Shown one piece after another: positions 7,164 to 14,307 of a stretch of 14,460 nucleotides of DNA; the first letter of the stretch is position 1, and the number at the start of each line of letters is the position of its first letter. The position numbers and the translations under genes are program-made. A model generated the notes under the pieces. The model was given only the letters and a program-made list of their open reading frames with translations, did no database searches and was not told where the DNA came from. Source of the DNA: Bacillota bacterium (lineage in GTDB: Bacteria > Bacillota > Clostridia > Oscillospirales > Acutalibacteraceae). The stretch covers positions 1 to 14,460 of the forward strand of contig JAEZGM010000011.1 in assembly GCA_023416955.1 (NCBI GenBank), read 5' to 3'.

Positions 7164-8537
7164 TTGATTCAGTTAAAAGAAATAAAAACACCAAAATTAG
7201 AACAAGATCTTGTACCCGTGACAGTAAGCGATGAAACTATGCAGGAAAGAAAAGAGAAGCTGTTGGCAAAGATGAGGAAAGAAGGCTATGAAACAATTGT
7301 CGTCTATGCTGATTTGGAGCATGGAAGCAATTTTGAATACTTGTGCGGTTTCTTACCTCGTTTTGAAGAAGCTTTATTAGTGCTTCATTCTTCTGGTCAA
7401 GCTTATATGGTGTTGGGGAATGAAAACTTAAACAAGGCTGTAAAATCGAGAATCGAGGTCACAGCTGTACATATGCCGCATTTTTCATTGCCGAACCAGC
7501 CGATGAAAACAGAGAAAAGTGTCGCTGGAATTTTAGCGCAGTGTGGATTGAGCAAAGCAAAAAAAATCGGTCTGGTTGGATGGAAGAATTTCACCAGCAA
7601 ATTTGATGATAACGCTGCACTATATGATATTCCTTACTTTATCGTAGAAGCAATCAAGAATATATGCAAGCAAGCGAAAATTTCTAATGCTGCATACTTA
7701 TTCATTGGAGAAAACGGCCTACGCACGACGAACAATGCCAATGAGTTCGCACACTATGAATTTGGGGCGGCACTTGCGGGGAACTGCATCTTAGAGGCCA
7801 TGGAAGAGCTTGATGTAGGAAAAACAGAAATGCAGGTGGCAGAAAAGTTAGCTGCATTTGGACAGCGGCATAATGTTGTAACAATCATGGCGACAGGGGA
7901 ACGTTTTGAAAAAGCCAACATGTACCCAAGCAATAAAGTAATTAAAAGAGGAGATCGTATTTCGATTACGACAGGATTCAAAGGCGGGTTACAAAGCCGT
8001 AGCGGATATGCCGTATCCTGCGCAGAGGAATTGCCGGAAGGGGAGAAAGACTATTTGGAAAAAGTTGCAATTCCTTATTTCTCTGCCGTGAAGATTTGGC
8101 TGGAAATGATTCACATTGGCATGGCCGGAAAAGAATTATACGACAGGATTGAAGGAGCACTGCCAAAAGCGCAGTACGGATGGTCATTAAATCCGGGACA
8201 CTTATGTGCCGATGAAGAATGGCTTGCTTCTCCGGTATACCCTGGTTCTGTGGAAGTTTTAAAGAGTGGAATGCTGTTCCAGATTGATATTATTCCATCC
8301 GTTCCGGGATATGGGGGAATCAGTTGTGAAAGTGGAGTTCTCTTGGCTGATGAGGGGTTGCGAGAAGAAATCAAAAAGGAATATCCAGAAATATGGAATC
8401 GCATCCAGAAGCGTAGAGTCTACATTCAGGAAGAACTAGGAATTCATATTTCAGACGAGATTCTTCCAACAAGTAATGCAACCGCTTACTGCCGTCCATT
8501 CCTATTGAACCGGGAAGCAGCATTAACAGGAAAGTAA
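7164..8537 (+). CDS. M24 creatinase/aminopeptidase P-like protein lacking metal ligands
   Basis: A 457-residue protein with a creatinase-type N-terminal domain (about 25-170) and a C-terminal pita-bread fold domain (about 190-420). The start is TTG 7164, 10 bases after a strong AGGAGG; the next ATG lies well inside the N-terminal domain. True M24 metalloenzymes use two Asp, one His and two Glu. Here the ID-x-G aspartate is Thr269 (ISITTG) and the second Asp position is Arg279 or Ser280. His346 (NPGH) and Glu389 (SCESG) remain, and the first Glu position is Asp375. Creatinase, which works without metal, has similarly lost these aspartates. The protein may therefore hydrolyse a C-N bond without metal, have a new chemistry, or be a binding protein. 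It pairs with the MlrC gene, 158 bases upstream. Confidence 0.85.
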   Translation: MIQLKEIKTPKLEQDLVPVTVSDETMQERKEKLLAKMRKEGYETIVVYADLEHGSNFEYLCGFLPRFEEALLVLHSSGQAYMVLGNENLNKAVKSRIEVTAVHMPHFSLPNQPMKTEKSVAGILAQCGLSKAKKIGLVGWKNFTSKFDDNAALYDIPYFIVEAIKNICKQAKISNAAYLFIGENGLRTTNNANEFAHYEFGAALAGNCILEAMEELDVGKTEMQVAEKLAAFGQRHNVVTIMATGERFEKANMYPSNKVIKRGDRISITTGFKGGLQSRSGYAVSCAEELPEGEKDYLEKVAIPYFSAVKIWLEMIHIGMAGKELYDRIEGALPKAQYGWSLNPGHLCADEEWLASPVYPGSVEVLKSGMLFQIDIIPSVPGYGGISCESGVLLADEGLREEIKKEYPEIWNRIQKRRVYIQEELGIHISDEILPTSNATAYCRPFLLNREAALTGK

Positions 8538-8782
8538 ATCGTGAGGGAACGAAGAGCTTAATGGTGTTGTGCTGTTTGGCTGCGCGCTGTGGGATCTGGT
8601 TGGGCCTAGTAGGCGGAGAGTTCAGAGCTGAAAACCTCTATTGGCGTCAAAAAGTGATTCAGGGCAACGGAGAGGCTTATAATCGATTTTGTCTTTCACT
8701 CTCGTTACAATTTTATGAATATTTGTGCGGAATGACTGTTGCTGTGGAATCAGCATCGGCAATTATCAAAAGGAAGTATTTC

Positions 8783-9316
8783 ATGCTATTCAAGTTAAAA
8801 AAACAAATAACGAAAGAGAATCATGACGACACGGGAAAAATTTTTGCTGTACAAAACGGGCAGGTCATTCCTATAACCGAAGTCAATGATGATGTATTCG
8901 CACAAAAGATGCTGGGGGATGGCGTGGCGATCAAACCAGAATCTGGTATCATTGTTTCACCGGTGAATGGCAGGATCATCAGTATCGTGGATACGTTTCA
9001 TGCCTACGGGCTGCAGACGACGGACGGCTTGGAAATTCTGGTCCATATTGGTATTGATACAGTGGCTCTTAATGGGAGGGGATTCCAAAATCACGTGCAA
9101 ATTGATGAGGAAGTAAAAGTGGGGACCCCACTTTGCACGGTGGACCTTCCCTTTCTAAAGCAAAATGGGTATGAAACAGACATTATTATCCTGGTAACCG
9201 ACCTGACGGAATGCGACGGCCCTCTTATCATCCACACGGGGCTTGTCGCCAAGGCGCAGCAAACCTGCATCATGGAATATCACCGGAAGAGAGAAGCGAA
9301 AATTGGAAGCCCTTGA
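8783..9316 (+). CDS. crr: PTS EIIA component, glucose type (Crr-like)
   Basis: A soluble phosphocarrier that takes phosphate from HPr and passes it to Cys26 of the EIIB domain. The open frame begins further left at 8561, but homology starts at ATG 8783, six bases after AGGAAG, giving 177 residues. The fold-typical start is VFAQKMLGDGVAIKP (38-52). The two active-site histidines are His73 (DTFHAYG) and His88 (EILVHIGIDTVALNG), matching His75 and His90 of E. coli EIIA-Glc. The permease in this operon lacks its own IIA domain, so this protein is its obvious partner. The 245 bases upstream contain no recognisable gene; the in-frame stretch 8561-8782 looks like spacer. Confidence 0.93.
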   Translation: MLFKLKKQITKENHDDTGKIFAVQNGQVIPITEVNDDVFAQKMLGDGVAIKPESGIIVSPVNGRIISIVDTFHAYGLQTTDGLEILVHIGIDTVALNGRGFQNHVQIDEEVKVGTPLCTVDLPFLKQNGYETDIIILVTDLTECDGPLIIHTGLVAKAQQTCIMEYHRKREAKIGSP

Positions 9317-9474
9317 TCCAGTAGAACGGGAGCATAGCTTCTGAAGCTTGAACAGAGAAATCCGATCGGCTAAACAGATGAATCCTTTCCTTTTCTCCAC
9401 AGGGTACATTCATCGCTACTCTCCGGCATGATTGCAGACAAAAAACGCAGCGCTAAAAGAAAGGAAAATATTCA

Positions 9475-9732
9475 ATGAAACGGTTCGATTACGTTATTCA
9501 GGATGAAAGTGGTATCCATGCTCGTCCGGCAGGTCTGTTGGTGCGGGTAGCACAAAAATATTCGTCAGACATCCGCATTCACGACGGGGCTAGAAGTGCG
9601 GATCTCAAGCGCATTTTCGCTGTTATGGGGTTGGGAATCAAAAAGGGCGACTCCATTACCATACTTGTCTCAGGAGAGGACGAGGTTCCTGCCACTCAGG
9701 CGCTAGAAGAATTCATAAGAGTCAATTTATAA
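9475..9732 (+). CDS. ptsH: HPr-like phosphocarrier with Ser46 replaced by Arg
   Basis: An 85-residue HPr that shuttles phosphate from Enzyme I to EIIA. The active site is intact: GIHARPAG with His15 and Arg17. The second HPr hallmark, the helix with regulatory Ser46 (usually KS followed by I and VMSL), reads DLKRIFAVMGLG, placing Arg at position 46. HPr kinase/phosphorylase should not be able to modify it, so it cannot act as a CcpA co-repressor by that route and should stay active during catabolite repression. This is the reverse of Crh, which keeps Ser46 and loses His15. Start ATG 9475 follows AAGGAA by 8 bases. It lies 50 bases before the Enzyme I gene, the classic ptsHI order. Confidence 0.93.
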   Translation: MKRFDYVIQDESGIHARPAGLLVRVAQKYSSDIRIHDGARSADLKRIFAVMGLGIKKGDSITILVSGEDEVPATQALEEFIRVNL

Positions 9733-9782
9733 TGAAGAGAGTATATGATTAAATTTCAAAGATTCTTGAGTGAGGATAATCA

Positions 9783-11405
9783 ATGAAAAAACTGAAAGGG
9801 ATCGGTGCTTCTGAAGGGATTGCGATCGGTCGGCTGGCCTTTTGGGAAGAAACAGAGGATGGCGCGGATAAAAAGGTGGTGTTGGATTCTGAAAAGGAGC
9901 TTGGCCGGCTGAAACTGGCCAGAGAAAGAGCCGTCAAGACTTTAAACGACATCTATCTGAAATCTCTTCGACTTGTGGGAGAGAAAGATTCGATGATCTT
10001 TCAAATCCACCTGATGATGCTGGAGGATGTGGATTTCTCCAACGCAATCCGAGATGTAATTCAGGAAGAAAAAGTGAATGCGGAATATGCAATCCGTAAG
10101 GTGGGTCAGGAGTTTTCTGAGCGACTCGCCAATATGAAAGACGAGTATATGCGGGCGAGAAAAACGGATGTGCTCGACATCACAAATCAGTTGATCCGCT
10201 GTCTGGGAGAGAACCAGGGAGGGAAAACCACCTGGCCCGGCCTCCCCTCCGTTGTAGCCGCGCACGACCTGATGCCCAGTGAAACCGTGCGGATGAATCA
10301 GGCAAACGTACTTGCGATTGTGACAAGGGCAGGCTCGAAAACCGCTCATTCTGCGATCCTTTCCCGCTCGTTGGATATTCCGTCGGTAGTTGGTTTGAAA
10401 GATGAATTTCAGTCTTTGAGCGATGGAGCGCTTGTTATTGTAGACGGCTCCAGCGGTGAAGTGCTGGTCGATCCCGTAGAAAAGGTCCTGCAGGAGTATC
10501 GCGTGAAAAGAGACGATTTTCTTCGGCATCGCCGGGAGCTGCTGAATTTGGCCGACACGAGGGCTAGGACAAAAGACGGAACGGAGATCGACATCTGTGC
10601 GAATATTGGGAGTCCCTCCGATCTGGATGCGGTTCTAAAAAACGGCCCGGATGGGATCGGCTTGTTTAGAAGTGAATTCCTTTATATTGGAAGCGATTCC
10701 CCGCCCTCTGAGGAGGCACAGTTTGAGGCTTATAAAGTCGTGCTTCAGGGAATGGAGGGAAAAGGCGTAATTGTCCGCACACTCGATTTGGGTGCGGATA
10801 AGCGGGTCCTGTTTCTGAATCTTCCCGAAGAAGCAAACCCCGCTTTGGGATACCGGGCGATCCGCATCTGCCTGGATCGGAAGGAATTGTTTTATACACA
10901 GCTTCGCGCCCTGATGCGAGCTTCTGCATTTGGCAATTTGTCCATTATGTTCCCGATGATTATTTCGCCGGACGAAGTGCGGAGAGCGAAAGGAATTCTG
11001 GAGCGAGTGAAAAAGGATTTGGCGGCGGAGAAAATTGAATTCTCGCCGGACGTAAAAGTCGGAATTATGATTGAAACGCCGGCGGCGGTTATGCTAAGTG
11101 AGGAGCTTGCCAGAGAGGTGGACTTTTTCAGCATCGGGACAAACGATCTGACCCAGTACACCCTTGCGGTTGACCGCATGAATCCTTCCATCTCCAGCTT
11201 ATATGATTCGGGGCATCCCGCAGTCCTTAAAATGATTGAGAAGACGGTGAAAAGCGCTAAACAGGCCGGAATCAAGGTAGGCATTTGCGGAGAATCCGCC
11301 GCAGATAGAAGGCTGACGGACTTTTATCTGCGAATCGGTGTGGATGAACTTTCAGTAGCTCCCTCCTCTGTGTTGGAACTGAAAAAGACCGTACAGGATT
11401 TATAA
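9783..11405 (+). CDS. ptsI: PTS Enzyme I (PEP-protein phosphotransferase)
   Basis: It takes phosphate from PEP and passes it to HPr His15. The 540 residues include the HPr-binding and phosphohistidine domains (1-235), a linker helix, and the PEP-binding TIM barrel (about 255-535). The active His189 is in GSKTAHSAILSR, at the same number as in E. coli. Barrel residues include Arg296 (GLFRSEFLY), Arg332 (VRTLDLG), Glu431 (IETPAAV), Asn454-Asp455 (GTNDLTQY) and Cys502 (GICGESA). The protein is about 30 residues shorter than usual at its C-terminus, and the residue after Gly184 is Ser where most EIs have Gly. All catalytic residues are present. Start ATG 9783 follows GAGG by 7 bases. It is the last gene of the operon, with a terminator 20 bases later. 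Confidence 0.96.
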   Translation: MKKLKGIGASEGIAIGRLAFWEETEDGADKKVVLDSEKELGRLKLARERAVKTLNDIYLKSLRLVGEKDSMIFQIHLMMLEDVDFSNAIRDVIQEEKVNAEYAIRKVGQEFSERLANMKDEYMRARKTDVLDITNQLIRCLGENQGGKTTWPGLPSVVAAHDLMPSETVRMNQANVLAIVTRAGSKTAHSAILSRSLDIPSVVGLKDEFQSLSDGALVIVDGSSGEVLVDPVEKVLQEYRVKRDDFLRHRRELLNLADTRARTKDGTEIDICANIGSPSDLDAVLKNGPDGIGLFRSEFLYIGSDSPPSEEAQFEAYKVVLQGMEGKGVIVRTLDLGADKRVLFLNLPEEANPALGYRAIRICLDRKELFYTQLRALMRASAFGNLSIMFPMIISPDEVRRAKGILERVKKDLAAEKIEFSPDVKVGIMIETPAAVMLSEELAREVDFFSIGTNDLTQYTLAVDRMNPSISSLYDSGHPAVLKMIEKTVKSAKQAGIKVGICGESAADRRLTDFYLRIGVDELSVAPSSVLELKKTVQDL

Positions 11406-11425
11406 CGCAGTTTCATGGATTAAGA

Positions 11426-11464
11426 AACAGCCTTGCAGCCTAAAATGTTGTGAGGCTGTTTTTT
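11426..11464 (+). terminator. Operon terminator after ptsI
   Basis: AACAGCCTTGCA (11426-11437) pairs with TGTGAGGCTGTT (11449-11460) in a 12-bp stem with two G-T pairs, and six T follow or overlap its end. It starts 20 bases after the Enzyme I stop codon and marks the end of the operon. Confidence 0.9.
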
Positions 11465-11590
11465 ATGGAAGAACTGTTCATCATATCCTGTATCTTATCT
11501 TTTATAACCGGACTTATCACTTGATTTCTCCAAACCCACTGTTCACGCGGGTCTGGATATTTTTTTATTTGAGGGCTCTGCTTGAACCGC

Positions 11591-11657
11591 CGGACTTTGG
11601 TCCGCAGTACTTGCCTACGTATAGGGGGAGAAAGCTCCATTCTAGGTTAGCAAGTAC
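11591..11657 (+). other. Structured non-coding stretch, nested inverted repeats
   Basis: Two neighbouring hairpins can form. CGGAC-TTTG-GTCCG lies at 11591-11604. At 11607-11657 GTACTTGC pairs with GCAAGTAC, with CTA/TAG and GGAG-AAAG-CTCC nested inside. The interval 11465-11750 has no convincing protein-coding gene. This could be a small RNA, a piece of a structured RNA or mobile element, or chance. No known RNA family was recognised. Confidence 0.3.
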
Positions 11658-11750
11658 GCTCATTTTGGTCATCAACCTTGATCGGGGTGGTGCAGGGCGG
11701 GGGCCAAATAAAAACCTAAAGCGGAAAGTTGCTCTACCAATTCTGCATGA

Positions 11751-12288
11751 CTGCGCCAGATGAACCTCTCGTGGGGTGTCATTCCGATCCTGATCGACGA
11801 AGAGAACAACACGGACGGCCTGTTCGGTCACATCGTCAGCCGAGCGAAGAAATACGGCCTCGTCCCCGACGGGGGATCTCGTGGTCATCACGGCCGGCGC
11901 GCCGCTCGGCATGTCCGGCACGACAAACCTGCTGAAAGTGTAGCTCGTGGGCAACATCTCCCTCTCGGGCATGAGCGCCACGAAAGGCGGTGTGCGGCAA
12001 CGTCTGCATCTGTAGCAGCGGAAAAGAGATCAGGGACAACCTCGAGGAGGGCGACATCCTCGTCACCGCGGAGACGACGAACGAGCTGATGCCCTACCTG
12101 AAACAGGCCGGCGCGATCGTGACCGAGCGGGAGGGGAAGAACTCCCACGCGGGATGGCCCTCGACAAGCCGGTGATCGTCGGGGCCCAGAACGTGACGAA
12201 GATCCTCAAAAACGGCACGACGGTCATGGTGGACGCCATGCGCGGCATCGTTTACAGCGGGAGGGAAAAGGTTGCCGCGGAAGGCTGA
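11751..12288 (+). pseudogene. pyk: Pyruvate kinase 3' fragment with PEP-utiliser domain, broken
   Basis: The fragment starts abruptly with RQMNLSWGVIPIL, the C-terminal domain of pyruvate kinase. After a frameshift near 11874 it continues DLVVITAGAPLGMSGTTNLL. An in-frame TAG at about 11940 stands where Gln is usual. A second shift near 11988 leads to VCICSSGKEI, then EGDILVTAETTNELMPYL and a PEP-utiliser motif ending GKNSHA. A short deletion near 12150 removes the residues after SHA. The last segment DKPVIVGAQNVTKILKNG runs to a TGA at 12286. The catalytic barrel is entirely missing. Several independent lesions make it a pseudogene fragment. Like the murT piece, it is GC-rich compared with the operon. 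Confidence 0.87.
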
Positions 12289-12431
12289 AAAGTCGCAAAA
12301 GCAATACGCACAGCAAGTTTCTCGGCATCTTCAAGAGGATACCGTCAATGTTTTAGGCGTCAGTCTAGAAAATTTCGAAGGCACTGGGGCTGCTGAAATA
12401 AGCGGTCGGTCAAAACGCTTTTATGCATAGT

Positions 12432-12476
12432 AGAATTGACGGGCAGGGCGAAACCTGTCTGTCAATTCTTTTTTTT
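12432..12476 (+). terminator. Rho-independent terminator, 16-bp stem
   Basis: Bases 12432-12447 (AGAATTGACGGGCAGG) pair with 12454-12469 around a GCGAAA loop, with two G-T pairs, and eight T follow. It points rightwards, 143 bases after the pyruvate kinase remnant, and would stop plus-strand transcription before it meets the minus-strand exporter gene. Confidence 0.92.
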
Positions 12477-12541
12477 CATTGTCCTATCTGGGGTAGTATA
12501 TCGTATTCTGAAACGGCGGACCGTTCCTTCTATGCACAAAT

Positions 12542-13324
12542 TTACTTGGCAAATAAGGAAATAGTCATTGCCACACCGAGTCCTGCAAAGAAAATACCTA
12601 CAATTTTTTGTAAAATATTTTCACAAATCCTATTCGCAAATCTGGCGCCTATAATCCCCCCGATAACGGCCCCGGCAGCCAGCAGACAGCCCAACGGAAA
12701 ATCAATGTTTCCCCTTGCAACATAACCCGACATAGACGAAAGGGCGGTCATAGCCATAATAAGAGTGGATGTCCCGATAGCCTTGTGCATGGGATATGCC
12801 ATAATGATAACTAACGCTAATAGTATCATGACGCCGCCGCCGGCTCCAAATAGCCCGCTTAAAATTCCGATGCCGATTCCGATTAAGACAGACAAAGCAA
12901 TTCGCTGCCATTTTTTGGGGAACCGGACAGGCCGTCCGCTTTTTTCAGCCTTTTCTGCGTTGCTTTTGATAAACAGGTGTATGCCGGAAACAATGAGCAC
13001 AATGCCGAAAAGTCCCGAAAGGGTCCCCTCTTTCATGTAGCCGGCCCAAAATGCGCCCAACTGGGCACCGGCTATGGAGGAAACGGCGATCCAAATCCCC
13101 GACTTGATGTCTACGTTTCCATTCCTGAAATAATTGTAAGAGACGACAATGGAGGCAATCACATCCACAAAAAGGCTTGTTCCAATCGCAACATGGGCAC
13201 TGATGTGAAAAAACATCGTCAAAACCGGAACGATCACCATTACGCCGCTTGCTCCAATAAGGCTGGTTATGCCTCCGGTCAGAATTCCAATCAGGATTGC
13301 GAAAATATAAATAAGATACGTCAA
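12542..13324 (-). CDS. TauE/SafE (TSUP) family membrane exporter
   Basis: A membrane protein of the TSUP family, whose members move sulfite, sulfonates, sulfoacetate or other small anions. The two-repeat layout is clear. The first half has GILTGGITSLIGASGVMVIVP, and the second has GILSGLFGAGGGVMILLALV. Both are the family's Gly-rich first-helix motifs, with about eight hydrophobic segments in total. The open frame could start at TTG 13339, but that TTG overlaps the GGAGG ribosome site. TTG 13324, seven bases after GGAGG, is the likely start and gives 260 residues. It begins 26 bases after the TetR gene's stop, on the same strand, so the regulator and exporter form a two-gene operon. The substrate cannot be told from sequence. 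Confidence 0.9.
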   Translation of the reverse strand: MTYLIYIFAILIGILTGGITSLIGASGVMVIVPVLTMFFHISAHVAIGTSLFVDVIASIVVSYNYFRNGNVDIKSGIWIAVSSIAGAQLGAFWAGYMKEGTLSGLFGIVLIVSGIHLFIKSNAEKAEKSGRPVRFPKKWQRIALSVLIGIGIGILSGLFGAGGGVMILLALVIIMAYPMHKAIGTSTLIMAMTALSSMSGYVARGNIDFPLGCLLAAGAVIGGIIGARFANRICENILQKIVGIFFAGLGVAMTISLFAK

Positions 13325-13350
13325 ACGAAAGTCCTCCAAACTTCTGTTCG

Positions 13351-13923
13351 TTACGCCGGATAGTCGGGAAAACCAAAAAGTTTTGTGAGAAACCGAATAT
13401 TGTTTCCGTCATCGTTGGGATGAAATTCGATCATGGCAAGAATGGAAACCAGCAAAACTTCCGACCATTTGCTTATTTCAGATTCGGGCCTTTGAGATAG
13501 ATCCCGACTGGATTGAGAAATAACGCGGGAAAGACTTGACAGAAGCCTCTTCTTTAATTGATCCAAAATTGTGCTGTCTTTCAGTTCTTTTTTGAAATCA
13601 TTGAAGAGCAGTATCTTTCCCAGGCCTTTTCTGCTTTTAATGTCGAGATAGAGAGTAACAATGAAGCGGTTCAGTTTTTCTTCTTTATTCATCTCGGCGG
13701 TATCGATTTCATCTAATTTTGAAAATGTTTTTTCCCAGCTTTCCTTTAGAACACACAAATAAAGGCATTCCTTATTATGGAAATAATGATAAATGGTGCC
13801 GACTGCTATCCCTGATTTTGCTGAAATCACTTTCATGTCCACATCAGAATAGCGGGATTGGATAAATAGTTCTTTTGCGCAATCTTTAATCGTTTGCTCG
13901 ACATTGCTAATGATTTTTGGCAT
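13351..13923 (-). CDS. TetR/AcrR-family transcriptional regulator
   Basis: A 190-residue repressor. The start is ATG 13923 (MPKIISNVEQ) behind GGAGGGAG; an upstream in-frame ATG would place the ribosome site inside the gene. Residues 5-50 form the DNA-binding domain, with the recognition helix around SAKSGIAVGTIYHYFHNKE, the TetR hallmark. The remaining 140 residues form the divergent ligand-binding and dimer domain. It is followed after 26 bases by the TSUP exporter and preceded by a perfect inverted repeat that is the likely operator for both. The ligand is probably the exported compound or a related stress signal; this is inferred from gene order only. Confidence 0.93.
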   Translation of the reverse strand: MPKIISNVEQTIKDCAKELFIQSRYSDVDMKVISAKSGIAVGTIYHYFHNKECLYLCVLKESWEKTFSKLDEIDTAEMNKEEKLNRFIVTLYLDIKSRKGLGKILLFNDFKKELKDSTILDQLKKRLLSSLSRVISQSSRDLSQRPESEISKWSEVLLVSILAMIEFHPNDDGNNIRFLTKLFGFPDYPA

Positions 13924-13945
13924 CCGTAATCTCCCTCCGCATGTA

Positions 13946-13987
13946 GCATACAATTATTATGAACTGTGGTTCATAATAATTGTATGC
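13946..13987. promoter_or_regulatory. Perfect inverted-repeat operator for the TetR protein
   Basis: Two perfect 19-base arms (GCATACAATTATTATGAAC and its complement) flank a TGTG spacer. The site ends 22 bases before the TetR start codon. On the minus strand the far arm ends in TATGCT, a good -10 candidate, so a bound repressor would cover the promoter. The length and perfection fit a TetR dimer, or a dimer-of-dimers, operator. Confidence 0.85.
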
Positions 13988-14221
13988 CGATTCTTCTAAA
14001 ATGTAAAGATCTTTTTATGAATTTCTCAGTTGCGCAGAGACAAAGAATATGACACCCTAAAATACGGAATGTCTTTAGAAAGTAGGAAGTTCAGTCCTTC
14101 AAAGCAGCAGGCAGCCCGTCGCCGCCGAATTTCTGCGAGCCTTATGGCGGTAAAAAATTCGCGCGGTGTTTCCTCGCCGATATGGATTTCCTCCGGTGAA
14201 AGGAAACGTCTGCAACAAAAC
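13988..14221. other. Stretch with no recognised gene
   Basis: Short open frames exist on both strands, but none has a ribosome site or a recognisable family pattern. The plus-strand frame from 14030 is rich in Arg and Ser with no motif, and the minus-strand one from 14223 is rich in Arg and Cys. It separates the TetR promoter from the double hairpin that follows. Confidence 0.5.
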
Positions 14222-14256
14222 AAAAGGCGCCGCCTTTTTGAAAGACGGCGTCTTTT
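14222..14256. terminator. Tandem double hairpin, probable bidirectional terminator
   Basis: Two small perfect hairpins stand side by side: AAAAGGC-GCC-GCCTTTT (14222-14238) and AAAGAC-GGC-GTCTTT (14241-14255). The outer arms can also pair with each other in an 11-bp stem (14222-14232 with 14246-14256). Both strands end in T-rich runs. On the minus strand it lies about 50 bases after the NTF2-like stop codon, so it is the likely terminator of that gene. Confidence 0.7.
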
Positions 14257-14307
14257 ACAATTTTATCATGAGGTCCGGGTGGATGTTGGCGACAGAGCAC
14301 GGGGAGT

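Noticed and set aside
8561..8782. In-frame 74-codon extension upstream of the EIIA start
   Set aside because: It has no family resemblance, and a good ribosome site (AGGAAG) sits just before ATG 8783, where EIIA homology begins. It is treated as spacer.
11711..11756. tRNA-like stretch on the minus strand (AATTGGTAGAGCAAC)
   Set aside because: It matches the D-loop of a tRNA, but the D-stem partner is wrong and no anticodon or T arm follows. At most it is a tRNA-derived scrap; no tRNA gene is called.
11565..12248. Several overlapping open frames on both strands over the pyk region
   Set aside because: They are fragments and shadows of the frameshifted pyruvate kinase sequence; only the three pieces of the true frame have homology.
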